The notes under the pieces: generated by a model
The model's input: only the letters and a program-made list of their open reading frames with translations
What the model was told of the DNA's origin: nothing
Database searches by the model: none
Made by a program: the position numbers and the translations under genes
Source: Clavelina lepadiformis
Taxonomy: Eukaryota; Chordata; Ascidiacea; Aplousobranchia; Clavelinidae
Assembly: GCF_947623445.1 (NCBI RefSeq)
Contig: NC_135246.1
Location: 9,531,856-9,595,855, forward strand
DNA length: 64,000 nucleotides
Reading direction: 5' to 3'
Shown: piece after piece, positions 1 to 11,510 of the stretch
Layout of the letters: each line of letters opens with the position of its first letter
How positions within the stretch are numbered: the first letter of the stretch is position 1

Positions 1-43
1 CCGCTCAAAGTGGTTTAAGACAGACATTTTGCATTTTGTTAAA

Positions 44-549
44 GAGTCATTCTATGTATAATCAACCAGACCCTGTAACCACTTGTCATAGATTTTGATG
101 GTTTAGATATATGTTGTAGAGCTTCAAAAAATTTAAATTAAAAAAAGAATTTAAATATCTCAAGCCGTTTTCGAGTTATTGTGTTTTGAAATTTTCACCA
201 CTTAAGGGATATTAGGTTGGTGAGCACTGGTCACGCTTAGTGATTTTCTTCAATATCTCTATTTTTGAAGTTAGAATAACAAATAAAATGTCATTTTTAC
301 CATTTTTGGGGTCAATGAATTCATTTCAGCATTTAAAAAGTCTCTCTAAAAGTCTTCACGTAATAAATTAGGGTTTTTGAGTGAAGGTCATATGGTAAGT
401 TGATAACGCAATTAAAAAAATAGCAATGATCTCCGAAACAAAATTTTTACAGTCTTTTGTAGTTTGGTTCAAATATTATTCTATATCCAAAAATTGTGAA
501 CTTGTTTTTTGAGCTCAAAGAGAACAGAGAGCTTGAACAACTACACTAC
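44..549 (+). repeat. Left inverted arm of the transposon at 44-2365
   Basis: Inverted counterpart of 1884-2365, with many substitutions and small gaps. The shared core includes the AACTTGTTTTTTGAGCT stretch near 500-516 and the TTGAACAACTACACTA stretch near 533-548. Confidence 0.8.
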
Positions 550-750
550 ATTTTACAACGTCAAGTTTGGATCAACGGACACTATCATTCAACAATAACA
601 AATGGCGGCACATGCAATTGATATTTTTTGAAATTAATTTTACCTATCACGATATTAATATTATGTTTTCATAGATACAATAATTATAGTTAACATATTA
701 TGATTGATATTCTGCTAAGCATTAGGCTTGTTTCATATCACAATACAACA

Positions 751-1380
751 TTTTTTGCAACCAGTCACGGTAAGTCTCCCTGTGATGGAATTGGGGGTAC
801 TGTCAAACGTTTGCCAAAACACAGCAAGTCTACAAAGACCTGTATCTGATCATATTACAACTACACAATCACTTTATTGACACTGTTCTTCTTACATGAG
901 TGGAATTGCATTTGAATTTTTGCATTCAGATAATTTACAAAAATATAGACTTGAGATGGCACCCAGGTTTTTGTTGGGAATCATTATATCAGGAACACGA
1001 TCATTCCATCACTTAGAGCCATTCACAAAATCCTCAGTTGGATACAAACGAATCAGTGAAGGATGTTGCTTTACAGGTGTTCATTACTTTTCACACTGCA
1101 GCAGGGATAACATGCAAGTTGCTCTGAATGATTATATAGCTTGCAAGTATGATGGAAAGTGGTGGACACAATTGATAGAAGTAGACATTGCTCAGCTGGA
1201 TACACAAGTGCAATTTGTGCACCAGGCCTTTCACATACATTTTTTGGCCCTCAATGGATGATATGTGCCGGGTTTCATTCCAGTAAATTCTCTGCAAAGT
1301 TGCTGGAAGGTCTTACAGCATTTCTGCAGAAGATTTCAATGCAATCACGAATGCCTACGCTAATGGACAATGACGGTTAA
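751..1380 (+). pseudogene. C-terminal fragment of the transposase
   Basis: This stretch is homologous to the last third of the transposase at 3995-6563. The longest open piece (896-1261) reads SGIAFEFLHSDNLQKYR and then YFSHCSRDNMQVALNDY, matching the other copy nearly residue for residue. Upstream of 896 the frame is broken; near 1255 it shifts again and only short pieces of the end follow. It helps interpretation of the other copy: here the codons at the two later stop positions are still CGA (Arg, near 988) and TGG (Trp, near 1161), showing what was lost there. The fragment lacks the first catalytic region and cannot encode an active enzyme. Confidence 0.8.
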
Positions 1381-1883
1381 TTTTGAAAATTTGATTTGAG
1401 AAATATTAACCTGTGTTCTCTCTTAAGATATTTAGGACTGCATATGTGCCCAACTCAATGTTTCAAAACACTGCCCAATCTCCATTATAAAGGTCCTGTG
1501 CCTTAAATCAGCCTTTTTCCTATAGAAAATTGACAAAACTTAACTTTTTGCAATAGTTAAGAAAATTATGTTTATGCCTTCTATCAGGCTTAATCAAAAT
1601 GTTTTTTGTATTTCAGTCAAAATATCCACATAAATCTATTATGACTACCTGAAGTCTGTGAATGTTCTATCATGTGTGAGTATAACTAGCAATTAAATCA
1701 CCAACGATATCAGAATTTGTCTACAAAGCATTGCTTGTGGGCAGGTAGTTGAGATTATGTGGTCTATGTCTTGGATCGTTTTCTACTTTTGACTTGAATA
1801 CGAATTCAGTTTTCCAGTTTTATGAAGTGTCTTTGTCTTTCGCCCCACTGGATCAATTATGTCCAAGTGTGACAGTGTCACAA

Positions 1884-2365
1884 ATAGTGTAGTTGTTCAA
1901 ACTCTTTTTTCTCTTTAAGCTCAAAAAACAAGTTCACAATGTTTGAAGATATGAAAATACTTGAACCATACTAAAAAAACTTCAAAAATTTTGTTTCGAA
2001 GATCATTGCTATTTTTTTAATAGTATCGTATCAACTTAACCTTTGATCTTCATTCAAAAACCCTAATTTATTACGTGAAGGAGATGTTTTAGAGACTTTT
2101 TATCTGCTTAAATGAATTCCTTGACTTCAAAAATGGTAAAAATGACATTTGTTTCATTATTCTAACTTAAAAAATAGATCTGATGAAGAAAATCACTAAG
2201 CGTGACCAGTGCTCACCAACCTAATATACCTCAAGTGGTGGAAATTTTAAAACGCAGTAACTTAAAAACGGCTTGAAATATTTAACAAATTTTTTTTTCA
2301 ATTTTATATTTTTTTAAGCTCTACAACATATATCTAAACCATCAAAATCTATGACAAGTGGTTAC
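1884..2365 (-). repeat. Right inverted arm of the transposon at 44-2365
   Basis: Reverse complement of 44-549, ending AAATCTATGACAAGTGGTTAC. The terminal 30 or so bases expected from the left arm are absent. Confidence 0.78.
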
Positions 2366-2931
2366 AACATTCAAAAAAAATTGATAGATGGGAATTGACT
2401 TAAAGCTGTTTTTCTTAAAACACACATGGTTTTTGAACTTAACGCACTTTAGTTTTAATGCGCTGATATAATCTTGGTAACTTTTACTTAACCTTTGCTT
2501 ACAACACAACAGGATTGAGAGAGACGTTAACGAGGAGTCTTGTTTCAAAAAAAAAGTACTCTCACTTATTTAACCCATGCCCGACATTTTATGGGCTGAT
2601 TTTGAAAACAAGAGCGCCCCAAAAAATATAATACATAGGAAAACATAAGATGAATAATAAATAGCAGCAAAATAAGTTTACAATATGCCAACTGGTGTAT
2701 TTACTGTAATATTAAATGGTTATCGTTTGCCTACAATGGCATCTTCTATCTCCAGGAGGTTTATATATAAAGAAATAACAATTAGAATTGATTAAAAACA
2801 TAAAACTACAAAGCAGCTGAGAAGCCCACAACTGAGGAAGTTTTAGTTAAAAAGTAAGAAATAATAAAGTGATATGTAAATAAACTAACTGGTGTCAGTA
2901 AACGTGAAGTCCCTAATTAACAGTATAAACA
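2366..2931. other. Spacer between the two related transposons
   Basis: AT-rich sequence with no reading frame resembling a known protein, no clear exon and no RNA gene. It ends in TAGT (2932-2935), the left target duplication of the next element. Confidence 0.5.
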
Positions 2932-2935
2932 TAGT

Positions 2936-3465
2936 GAGTCATTCCATGTATAATCAACCAATTTTTTAAAAATTTGTAACCACTACTCTTGGATTTTGAT
3001 AATTTCAATATATGTTATAGACCTTGGAAAATCACAAAGATTAAAAAAAAAATTTTGAAAATATCTCCAGGCGTTTTCGAGTTATTCAAATTTGAATTTT
3101 TCGCCACACGATGGCTTTTGGTTAGTGAGCACTGGTCACGCTTCATGATTTTCTTTAATATCTTTATTTCTGAAGGTAGAATAATGAAACAAATGTCAAA
3201 TTCACCATTTTTGGGGTCAAGGAATTCATTTAAGCACATAAAAAACCTATATCACACCTCCTTCATGGAGTAAATTAAGTTTTTTCATTAATGTCAAAGT
3301 TCAAGTTTACGATGCAATTACAAAAATAGCAATCGCATTGGAAACATAATTTTTGCACTTTTGTGTAGCATGGTTCATGTATTTTCATATATCCAAAAAT
3401 TGGAAACTTGTTTTTTGTGCTTTAGGAGTAAAGTTGGTTTTGACAGCAAGCACTATTTTTATGAT
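2936..3465 (+). repeat. Left long terminal inverted repeat
   Basis: Pairs with 7157-7676. The match runs inward to the motif CACTATTTTTATGAT, after which the two arms diverge. Confidence 0.93.
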
Positions 3466-3994
3466 ATCAAGTTTGAGTCAATTTGATTTTGATGAAATGG
3501 CTTAGATATTTTTCTGCAAATTGAAAATGATATAAGGGACCAATGAGCAATTTGGCTAGCCTATGGCAATCTGGCAAAACCTAATACTTTTAGTATATCA
3601 GTACTGTATTGCAATTGCCTGACCTTTAACAATCATTGGAAAATACTTAAGAGTTTTGATTTTTGTTTCAATTTCAAAGCCCAGCAAGAATCTAAATGTT
3701 TGGTCTACTGGTTCTAGTTTTTTTAATTCGAAAGTGTATTTGAAGTGTTTTATCATTTACCATAGGCTCAATTTTGAGCAGATATTAGTGCAATAGTAGC
3801 CTTGCATTATTGTCAGAACTAGCATCTGCAGTAGATTTGTAGAGATAAAAAAAGAGAAATACAGGTATTGGATTGGTCTACCTGATTACGGGGAAAATAG
3901 CAACTATAGGCCTATAATAGTTCTAGCCTCCTCCTTTTAACTAACAATACTCTGTTTAGATTTAGAATGATAATAAAGCATTTATCTGTTATAA

Positions 3995-6563
3995 ATGGAG
4001 TGTTGTAGTATTGGTGTTTTGTTGCAGCAAGACTGTCATAAAACCTTATACACAGCAAAAATTGAATTGATACCTTTGGGAAGTTTATGTTTCGCAGACC
4101 GAGAGTTACTGTTATGGAGAACTGCTTTGAAAGACAAAGCAGAGCAAGTAGCCAATTTATGCATGCACCACAAAGAGATATTTTTGGCGCCAAGATTTGA
4201 GCACAGGTTCAAAAATTGTTGTGACATTTATAAATCTCACAAGAAAAAAGCCAAAGGTAGCATTGTAATTACACTTGGAATTGCCAAAAAGATGGAAAAA
4301 CTCTCAATGTGCGTTAAACCTGGATGGCGCGTTTGTGCGACATGCTACAAAAGATTTCAAACAGATAATAATTGTTTGGGTGATTCAGAAACAAGTTCAA
4401 ATCCATCTACAAGTGATTCTGACAGCTTAAAGTTCAGCTTTGATTGTAATCCAAAATCGCAGTTTCACCAAGATTTAGCAAAAGAAACGTTAAATGAAAC
4501 TTTTCAATCTGTTGGCGTGTCTCCAGTTGGACCTTCACATAGTCTACCAAAACGACAGCGTATTCTAAAAGCAAAAGATAAAGTATCAAAGGTGGCACGA
4601 AAATTAGAAAACTCTTTTGCAACTGTTATTGGCACGGAAGAAGAAAATATTACAATTCATGAAAACACTACCTTCACTTCAAATGAGATCAAGTTGCTGC
4701 AGAAAAAAGCAAATGACCAAGATCTATTAATGGAACATGTCAAAACAAAGATTGCTGGTGCAAGTTCATATAATGAAAAAGTAATGCTCCTCACACTGAA
4801 ACCCCAATCCTGGTCAATTAAGCAAGCTGCTGCCTATTTTGGTGAATCTGAGTATTTGATTAAACGAGCAATGAAAGAAAAAGAATCTGATGGGATTTTG
4901 TCCAAACCAACTATTCCAGGAAGAAACAAAATATCTGATGCCACAAAAGCTGCAGTTACATCTATGTATGAAAATGATGAATTTACCTGTTTAATGCCTG
5001 GAATTAAAGATTATGTAAGTGTTTCCAAAAATGTTCATAAGCAAAAGAGGCTCATTTTGTGCAAATTGAAGGAATTATATGCCACATTTTGCGAAAAATA
5101 TCCCGAGCTGAAGATTGGATTCTCAAAGTTTTGTTCACTCCGTCCCAAATGGTGTGTCCCCGTATCGTCCAAAGGCAGTCATTCTGTCTGTGTGTGCATC
5201 CAACATCAAAATGCAATCCTTCTGGTTGATGCTGCCAACAACAATGAAACATACAAAACATTGATTGACAAAATAGTGTGCAGCACGGAGAATAAAATGT
5301 GCGTGTTGCATCGTTGTGAACAATGTCCTGGGTCTCAAGCACTAGAAGGCTTTTTGCTTGCACAGTATGATGAGGAACTTGATGATGAAGTCCAATGCCA
5401 ACAATGGAAGTCTAGAGACAGGATGGATCTTATCACGGTATTAATGACGAGATATGAATGGATTCAAGAAATTGTAAGAGTTCTTTAGTTGGATGATCTT
5501 ACAAAGCATTCATTCATAGCTAAATGCCAATCTAGATACTTAAACTCCAGAAAGAGTTCTTTAACAGATGATAATTGTGTGATTTTGCTGGATTTCGCTG
5601 AGAATTACACTTTTACAATCCAAGATGAAGTACAAAGCTATCACTGGAACCAGCAGCAATGTACAATCCACCCCGCTGTTGTGTATTACATGCAAGATCA
5701 CATCTTGATACAGCAGTCATTTTGCTTTGATTCAGATGACAGCTTTTGTGCATGGGCTTTTGTACAAACTCACTGCATTGATTCCAAGCTTGTCCAGCAC
5801 CATTACTAAAGTTGAATATTTCTCGGACGGTTGCGCTGGACAGTACAAAAATTATAAAAATATGCCGAATTTGTGCCATCACAAGTGTGATTTCAACCTG
5901 GAAGCGTGTTGGTCCTTTTTTGCAACCAGTCACGGGAAATCTCCATGTGATGGTGTTGGAGGTACTGTTAAACGACTGGTTAAGACAGCTAGCTTACAAA
6001 GACCTACATCTGACCAGATTACAACCACACAAGCATTCTATAAATATTGTTGTGACAACATCAATGGAATTGCATTCGAGTTTTTGCATTCAGAAGATTT
6101 ACAAAAGGACAGGCTTGCAATGGCATCAAGGTTTTTATTAGGAAGCACAATACCTGGAACATGATCTTTCCACCATTTTCAACCCCTTTCGAAATCTTCA
6201 ATAGGATACAAGCGAACAAGTGATGATAACAAATTCACAGGCATTCATTACTTTTCACATTGCAACAGAGAGGATTTGCAAGTTGGTGTGAATGACTATG
6301 TAGCTTGCAACTATGAAGGAAAGTAGTGGATGGGATTAATCGACGGAGTCGACAGTGCTCAGTTGGATGCCCAAGTGAAGTTTATGCACCCACCAGGTCC
6401 CACAAATACATTTTTTTGGCCATCAAAGGACGATGTATGCTGGGTTCCTTTCCAGCAAATTCTATGCAAAGTTGCTGCACCGATTACAACAACTGGAAGA
6501 TCGTACAGTATCACTGCAGAAGATTTAAAAACATTGATGAAAGCCTACACCGATAGAGAATGA
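3995..6563 (+). pseudogene. DDE-type transposase gene, broken by stops and a frameshift
   Basis: The open part starts at ATG 3995 and runs 497 codons. Its N-terminal region has a cysteine/histidine set (LCMHH, NCCDIYKSH, GWRVCATCYKR) that looks like a zinc-binding domain. The frame then meets TAG (5486-5488), continues in the same frame to about 5800, and shifts before 5810. The catalytic-looking part is split across the shift: ILLDFAENYTF (about 5580-5612) before it and YFSDGCAGQYKNYKN plus SHGKSPCDGVGGTVKR after it. Two more in-frame stops follow, TGA at 6162-6164 and TAG at 6324-6326, where the older copy has CGA and TGG. The last piece ends at TGA 6561-6563. This style of protein is widespread in animal genomes as an uncharacterised RNase H-like transposase; I infer that from motifs recalled, not from a search. 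Confidence 0.85.
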
Positions 6564-7156
6564 CAATTCTTTAACTTTGGCATAGTGACATAGGCATTTT
6601 ATGAACAGTATGTACAATTTTGTACAGTCATGTTACTAGGCCTACATATTGACTTGGCAATTTTATATTGTGTTAAGTATTGTCTTGCTCTCATTTTAAG
6701 GTATTCTTTTTACATTTAATGTGTGAAAACTGCATAGATGTTAGAGGTGTACCCATTATGCTTTGGGAGGAGGAAAGACCACTAATATTAAAAAGTTGTG
6801 GGGGTTGATAACTTGGTATAAAGTATTTAAATAAGGACCAATCTTGCATGCAAATGATCGTTACAATTTGCTTTGTTACTAGCTTGAGCAATAGCTTTTA
6901 CTGTTGTGTGCCAGATCTTTTGTTGGGTATGGTACTAAGGTCAAGAATCAAAATAGGAGTAGGCCAAATTGAAGTTCAAAAAGGAACTCGAATTTACTGT
7001 AACCTCTCTCAGAGTGCACCATTAGCAGGCAGTAATTAATTTTTTTGGTGAATAATCTTTAAACACTAGCAGTTGGTGCCTTGGAATTGCAACCTTGCAT
7101 ATATTCATGACCAGTTATACGATATTGCTCAAATCTGCATTTTATATCTTATAAGA

Positions 7157-7676
7157 ATCATAAAAATAGTGCTTGCTGTTAAAACCAACTTTACTCCTAA
7201 AGCACAAAAAACAAGTTTCCAATTTTTGGATACATGAAAATACATGAACCATGCTACACAAAAGTGCAAAATTATGTTTCCAATGCGATTGCTATTTTTG
7301 TAATTGCATCGTAAACTTGAACTTTGACATTAATGAAAAAACTTAATTTACTCCATGAAGGAGGTGTGATATAGGTTTTTTATGTGCTTAAATGAATTCC
7401 TTGACCCCAAAAATGGTGAATTTGACATTTGTTTCATTATTCTACCTTCAGAAATAAAGATATTAAAGAAAATCATAAAGCGTGACCAGTGCTCACTAAC
7501 CAAAAGCCATCGTGTGGCGAAAAATTCAAATTTGAATAACTCGAAAACGCCTGGAGATATTTTAAAAATTTTTTTTTTAATCTTTGTGATTTTCCAAGGT
7601 CTATAACATATATTGAAATTATCAAAATCCAAGAGTAGTGGTTACAGGGCCTGGTTGATTATACATGGAATGACTC
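7157..7676 (-). repeat. Right long terminal inverted repeat
   Basis: Reverse complement of 2936-3465 over about 520 bp, followed at once by TAGT (7677-7680), the right target duplication. Confidence 0.93.
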
Positions 7677-7680
7677 TAGT

Positions 7681-8297
7681 ATAATAATAGACAATGACTG
7701 CATCGGATCCATTTCAGCAAACTGACCTGACAAAGAAAAATGCCTGTTTCAGCAAAAGAGCCTACTCTGAATGCTAATTACAGCTCAAGGAATACCTATA
7801 CGAAAATAAGAATTTATTCTCCACTTGAAATAAAGCCTGGGACTACACAATCAACACAAATAAAACATTTTAGGTGAGCAACACCCTTTGACCAACTGTC
7901 ATGGTCTCCCTGACTCGAGACATCCCTAAAGTTGGTGTATATGATTTCAATATTTCTGCTTTCCTCTACCTTAATCTACTGGTATTAAAAAAGTTTGTAA
8001 TGTGATTGTCTGTGGTGGATGTTTTTCTAAAGAATTAGATATATTGTAGTAGCTATTAAACTGTCAGTAGATGTAACACAATCTTAGAGCTAAATTTGTG
8101 AATAAGGTTTGGCTCTGTTACACAATGTCCATGTACACTACGGCAATTTTTGTCCTAAATGTGGATATATATATTGCTGTGGATTGGATTAAAATAAGCC
8201 AGTCAAACATTGTAAACTTTAGTGCGTGATACTTGAATGCGGAAAAACAATTTAAAATGAGTCTAAACTTAACCATAAACAGGTGAAGCTAACGTAC
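7681..8297. other. Probable intron of PTRHD1
   Basis: This lies just downstream (on the minus strand) of the splice donor of the PTRHD1 exon. I searched it for the missing C-terminal exons of that gene and found none, nor any other supported feature. The intron may therefore reach past both transposons and out of the window to the left. Confidence 0.45.
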
Positions 8298-8483
8298 CTC
8301 CAAAACAACTTTATGCATGTGGTCAATATCAGATGTGTACTGCACAACATTAGGATCTTCCTTGAAGAGATAAATAACTGCACTGCAGGCGTGACATGCT
8401 TGAGCAATAAGAGCACCAATAGGCCATTTCAGTTTCTTATACAAATCACCTCTGACCACAACATACTGCACTAAGTATGACAT
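8298..8483 (-). CDS. PTRHD1: PTRHD1 (peptidyl-tRNA hydrolase domain-containing 1), first coding exon
   Basis: The exon starts at ATG 8481-8483 and encodes 62 residues beginning MSYLVQYVVVRGDL, followed by WPIGALIAQACHACSAVIY and ending HMHKVVLE. This matches the vertebrate PTRHD1 N-terminal half (LVQYLVLR, WPAGALVAQACHA, RMRKVVLE), a small protein with the Pth2-type peptidyl-tRNA hydrolase fold. After GAG the exon meets a good donor, GTACGT (8297 downward), in phase 0. The open frame runs a few codons further upstream, but the ATG used here is the first one and sits where the conserved region begins. The remaining exons are not in the window to the extent I can see; they should lie to the left, which would put both large transposons inside one intron. 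Whether the gene is still intact cannot be decided here. Confidence 0.85.
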
Positions 8484-8606
8484 TATGCACACGTGTACCA
8501 AGACTATTAAATCTGGATTTATACCGGAAATGCAGAATTACACAACAATGTGATATCAACAATTGTCCCTAGCTATGACTATTAAACATAATAATGTTGT
8601 CTAAGT

Positions 8607-8938
8607 CACGAATTCTCAACCTTTTGAACTGCAACTTCATTTTAGAAAAAAAAATTCTATGCAACCCCTTGAGGGGTAGCCTACACGTTAATGATGTTAA
8701 AACAATAAACGTCCAATTACAAATCTCAAGTGGTATTTTTGTCTCTGGCAAAATTATACAAGTGCACACAATCCACTGAAGTACAGTGAATGCAGCTTAC
8801 ATTAATAAAAGAATCTCGTAAGACGTAATGGAAACAGTAAAGCGAATAAAAAATTAACAAAAAACAATTCAATTTATGAAAATTAAATTTATTTCACGAC
8901 TCCAAACGGGGTCGTGACCCACAGTTTGAAAAACCCTG
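8607..8938. mobile_element. Short non-autonomous hAT element with perfect 8-bp target duplication
   Basis: A perfect 8-bp duplication GTCTAAGT flanks it (8599-8606 and 8939-8946). The ends are an imperfect inverted repeat, CACGAATTCTCAACC on the left and the reverse complement of CAGGGTTTTTCAAAC on the right. Length 332 bp, no coding capacity. Lies upstream of PTRHD1. Confidence 0.88.
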
Positions 8939-8946
8939 GTCTAAGT

Positions 8947-9637
8947 GGCATCAACTACTTTCGTTTTTGTTAAAAGCATTGCAACATTTAAAAAATTACT
9001 TTGTTCCAATTGAAGCAGTTGGAATCAACAGTAAAAGGATATCCTTCCATGGAAGTGATAATTAATAATACAAACGTTGATTTTGCATGACATTTGCTTG
9101 CACCCACTACTCACATAAATAAGGTCATTAACAAACAACGCATTATGTTGATGTCGAATTCAAGTGTTTCATTTACAAAGAGTGTATTCTTTTACTAAGA
9201 CAAACTTTATGATATGTATAAGAATATAAACACTCTGATTTGATCGGATGGTCACATTCATATTAAAACAAAATAACTTTGCACTAATGTACCATGGAAA
9301 AAAGTGGAAAAACTTTGGATATAGGATACATCCTGAGCTCTTGCATATTGCCGTTTTTAGTCAAAGAAAATAACTCGATGTTGATGAACAACTGTTTCTC
9401 ATTAAAACTGCACTTTGGAAGTAGGTTATACTACCATTATCAATGCTTTAAATACTCAGGTAATTTTTTCACATGTGTGAAAGAGATCTCGCATATAACC
9501 CCACAAAAATATAACTGAGTGATGTAACCCATTCACGTGTGACGTGTCTTTACATTCAGTTGAACATTATGGTATTTATACAAAAATATTGTTGAAGCTC
9601 AATGGATTGTAAGGTACTAGGCCTATATAGCCTAGTG
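8947..9637. other. Intergenic, nothing recognised
   Basis: AT-rich sequence. One 74-codon open frame (9294-9518) has no recognisable motif and no flanking splice signals that support it. Confidence 0.4.
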
Positions 9638-9839
9638 CAGTGGTTCTCAACCGGGGTGCCGCGTTTACATTTCGCAAGGGTGCCACAAGTTATTGCACAC
9701 AAATCAGTAGTCCAGGAAAACGGGTGCGAAAATTATTTTTATTTAATGCAGAGAATCTTTGGTTTGACTGTGGGTGCCGCCAAATCTTTTGGTTGTTTGC
9801 AGGGTGCCGTAAGCCAAAAAAGGTTGAGAACCACTTCTG
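9638..9839. mobile_element. Short hAT-type inverted-repeat element
   Basis: Left end CAGTGGTTCTCAACC; the right end is its reverse complement with three extra bases. Copies of a GGGTGCCGC-like motif lie inside. Length 202 bp. I cannot read a clean 8-bp target duplication, so the exact borders may be off by a few bases. Confidence 0.72.
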
Positions 9840-9926
9840 TAGTGGATCAAACATTTCTGTTTCTTTCTGTGTCTCTAAAAGATTTCTATGGTATACGGCT
9901 TGCTTAGTTGCCATATTCCTCTAACG

Positions 9927-10410
9927 CATAAGTGTCAAACTCCCGGCCCGCTTTACAATAAAACTTGGCCCGCAATGTTATTTTATACATTGAACTATTT
10001 CCGGCCCGCGAGGTCATTGTAGAGAATAACTTACTTTTTTCAAGCAAGAAACAAGATTATAATTATAATCAATGGCACAATACAGCAGCACAGCAGTTGC
10101 CCCACCATACGATAGAACAAATAGATTTATTCTAACGCTTGTAATCTGGGCTGCTTTTTTATTTATTGTTTGTTAATGCTTTAATGCTTTTGCAAGGAGA
10201 TAAATGAAACATAATGATTTAAGAGAAGAATAATCAAAAATAGCCTAGTCAAAAATCGTCAAAAACATCAAAAATTTGGGGTTGTTTCGCTGCCTGTTCC
10301 AACTCATGTTACGTGTCACGAAACGTTCAATCAAGTTTTATCCTTACGGCCCGCGGCGTTAAATAAGTTTTGAGTTTTGGCCCGTGGTGCGATTGAGTTT
10401 GACACCCCTG
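9927..10410 (+). mobile_element. Non-autonomous hAT element, GTGTCAAACTC family, copy 1
   Basis: A perfect 8-bp duplication CTCTAACG stands at 9919-9926 and 10411-10418. The ends are CATAAGTGTCAAACTC and, reversed, CAGGGGTGTCAAACTC. The element is 484 bp, has several GGCCCGC motifs near both ends, and has no intact reading frame. The same family is present in inverted orientation at 12308-12797. Confidence 0.9.
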
Positions 10411-10969
10411 CTCTAACGGTATTTAGAGAGGTCCTCCATTAGTAATCAGTCCATGGGCTGATGAGTTCGATTCCAAGCGAAACATACGCTACAGGCTAGT
10501 CGAGTAGTCAAATGCACTAAAACGACCAAGTAAAATATACTTTTCTAAGAGCCTTACATTGGACATATATTAATGCAGAAAAGCCAAATTTATGCTCTTT
10601 TTCCAAAAAAATACAGCACCAGTTAATAGTCTGAAACCTGAAATCACCACTAGCACCATTAAAAAAAAAGTGGGGAAATCCCACAAGAGTAGAACGAAAT
10701 TCAATTTTTCATAGGTTTCTGATCGATAATTTTATGTTTTACTTTGGCCAGAACAAAAACTAAGTTTAAAAATATTGGCGATATCAACATTCATCATATG
10801 ATCAGCGACGTTATTACCTACAATATAAAAAAGACCACTTCTTTCAAATCGTGGAACAAAGCTCCATCAGGTTTTTCCGCGCATGCCGGTAAGTTTAAAT
10901 CACTCGAGCATAACCATATCTTCTTTCATATTCTGAATGGTGAATAAAAGACTCTGCCAACCTTTAAAT

Positions 10970-11060
10970 TAGTGGTCGGCAACCTACCGCCCGCGGGCCG
11001 AATCCAGCTAGCCAAGCAAAATCATCCGGCCCGCAGCCCCTTCACAAATTGTAGTAATGT
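10970..11060 (+). mobile_element. Left end of a hAT element of the GGTCGGCAACC family
   Basis: Begins AGTGGTCGGCAACC and continues with GCCCGCGGGCCG, typical of a hAT terminus. It shares the GGTCGGCAACC terminus with the element at 54030-54678. A transposase remnant follows at 11314-11510. The right end was not found, so the total length is unknown. Confidence 0.65.
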
Positions 11061-11313
11061 GACTTTATGACCCACCTAGTGGTATTATATTTTATTAATC
11101 TTCTGTTTTTAAGCAATATCTGGCATTGCGTACTTAAAAGAAATTCCCTTATGAAAAATCGTACTTTATGATTCATCGTGCCAAACTTCACTCGCGCATA
11201 AGTGTAAACAAATGTGTTTGTTACATCACAATCTACGCTTGTAAATTCGAGTAAATACAGTATGTTCTAATCTTCCAAAGCTTACCTTGCTTACCTTTTC
11301 TTGCAACCTGACA

Positions 11314-11510
11314 ATGTCGACGCAACGTAGAAAAGTTGATGCTGAGTGCCGAGCTTATGAAGAATGGGAGAACAAATAGGCCTACTTTTTCATTTATCAT
11401 TTTGGTAAGCCTACGTTTCTGTTTCCGAAACAAGGAATTTCACATAAAGCGTCGTTATGACACGAAGCACACTAATTTTTCCAAGCCAGGCAAGGAAAGA
11501 CAAATTTAAT
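11314..11510 (+). pseudogene. hAT transposase N-terminal remnant (GTF2IRD2/ZBED-like)
   Basis: From ATG 11314 it reads MSTQRRKVDAECRAYEEW, then a stop (TAG, part of a TAGGCCTA string), then AYFFIYHFGKPTFLF. After a frame change it reads KEFHIKRRYDTKHTNF and KPGKERQ. These match the start of domesticated and transposon-borne hAT transposases of the GTF2IRD2 kind (KVDxEgRaFqEkW, ffVehngKPtClvC, vFKEYNLkRHYetKH). The cysteine pair of the BED-type finger between the two pieces is lost, so the protein is dead. It lies just inside the hAT end at 10970 and probably belongs to that element. Confidence 0.78.

Larger units (their letters stand above)
44..2365. mobile_element. Internally deleted DNA transposon, relative of the element at 2936-7676
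   Basis: The left end starts GAGTCATTCTATGTATAATC and is clearly related to the termini of the element at 2936-7676, but diverged. The two arms (44-549 and 1884-2365) are inverted copies of each other. The outermost 30 or so bases of the right arm are missing: the match stops at GTGGTTAC (2365) and unrelated sequence follows, so no target duplication can be read. Between the arms only a fragment of the transposase end remains (751-1380). This is therefore a dead, shortened and older family member lying about 570 bp from the complete one. I see the arms and fragment directly; the relative age is inferred from the divergence. Confidence 0.82.
2936..7676 (+). mobile_element. Complete 4.7-kb DNA transposon with long inverted repeats
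   Basis: The element begins GAGTCATTCCATGTATAATC and ends with the reverse complement of that sequence. The inverted arms are about 530 bp (2936-3465) and 520 bp (7157-7676) and nearly identical apart from an extra stretch of about 10 bases near 2963 on the left. Directly outside both ends stands TAGT (2932-2935 and 7677-7680), a 4-bp target duplication. One gene, on the + strand, fills most of the interior. A 4-bp duplication and this size fit the Sola superfamily, but I cannot confirm that without a search; the transposase could belong to another DDE family. Near-identical arms point to a fairly recent insertion, although the gene has since decayed. Confidence 0.9.

Noticed and set aside
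5052..5363. Minus-strand frames of up to 106 codons opposite the transposase
   Set aside because: They are mirror frames of a recognised coding sequence.
7348..7632. 94-codon open frame inside the right transposon arm, repeated at 2989-3273
   Set aside because: It is the same inverted-repeat DNA read twice; the frame has no motif and exists only because the arms are conserved as DNA.
10744..10947. 67-codon frame with a donor-like GTAAGT inside it
   Set aside because: Composition is plausible, but no acceptor, partner exon or known family supports it.
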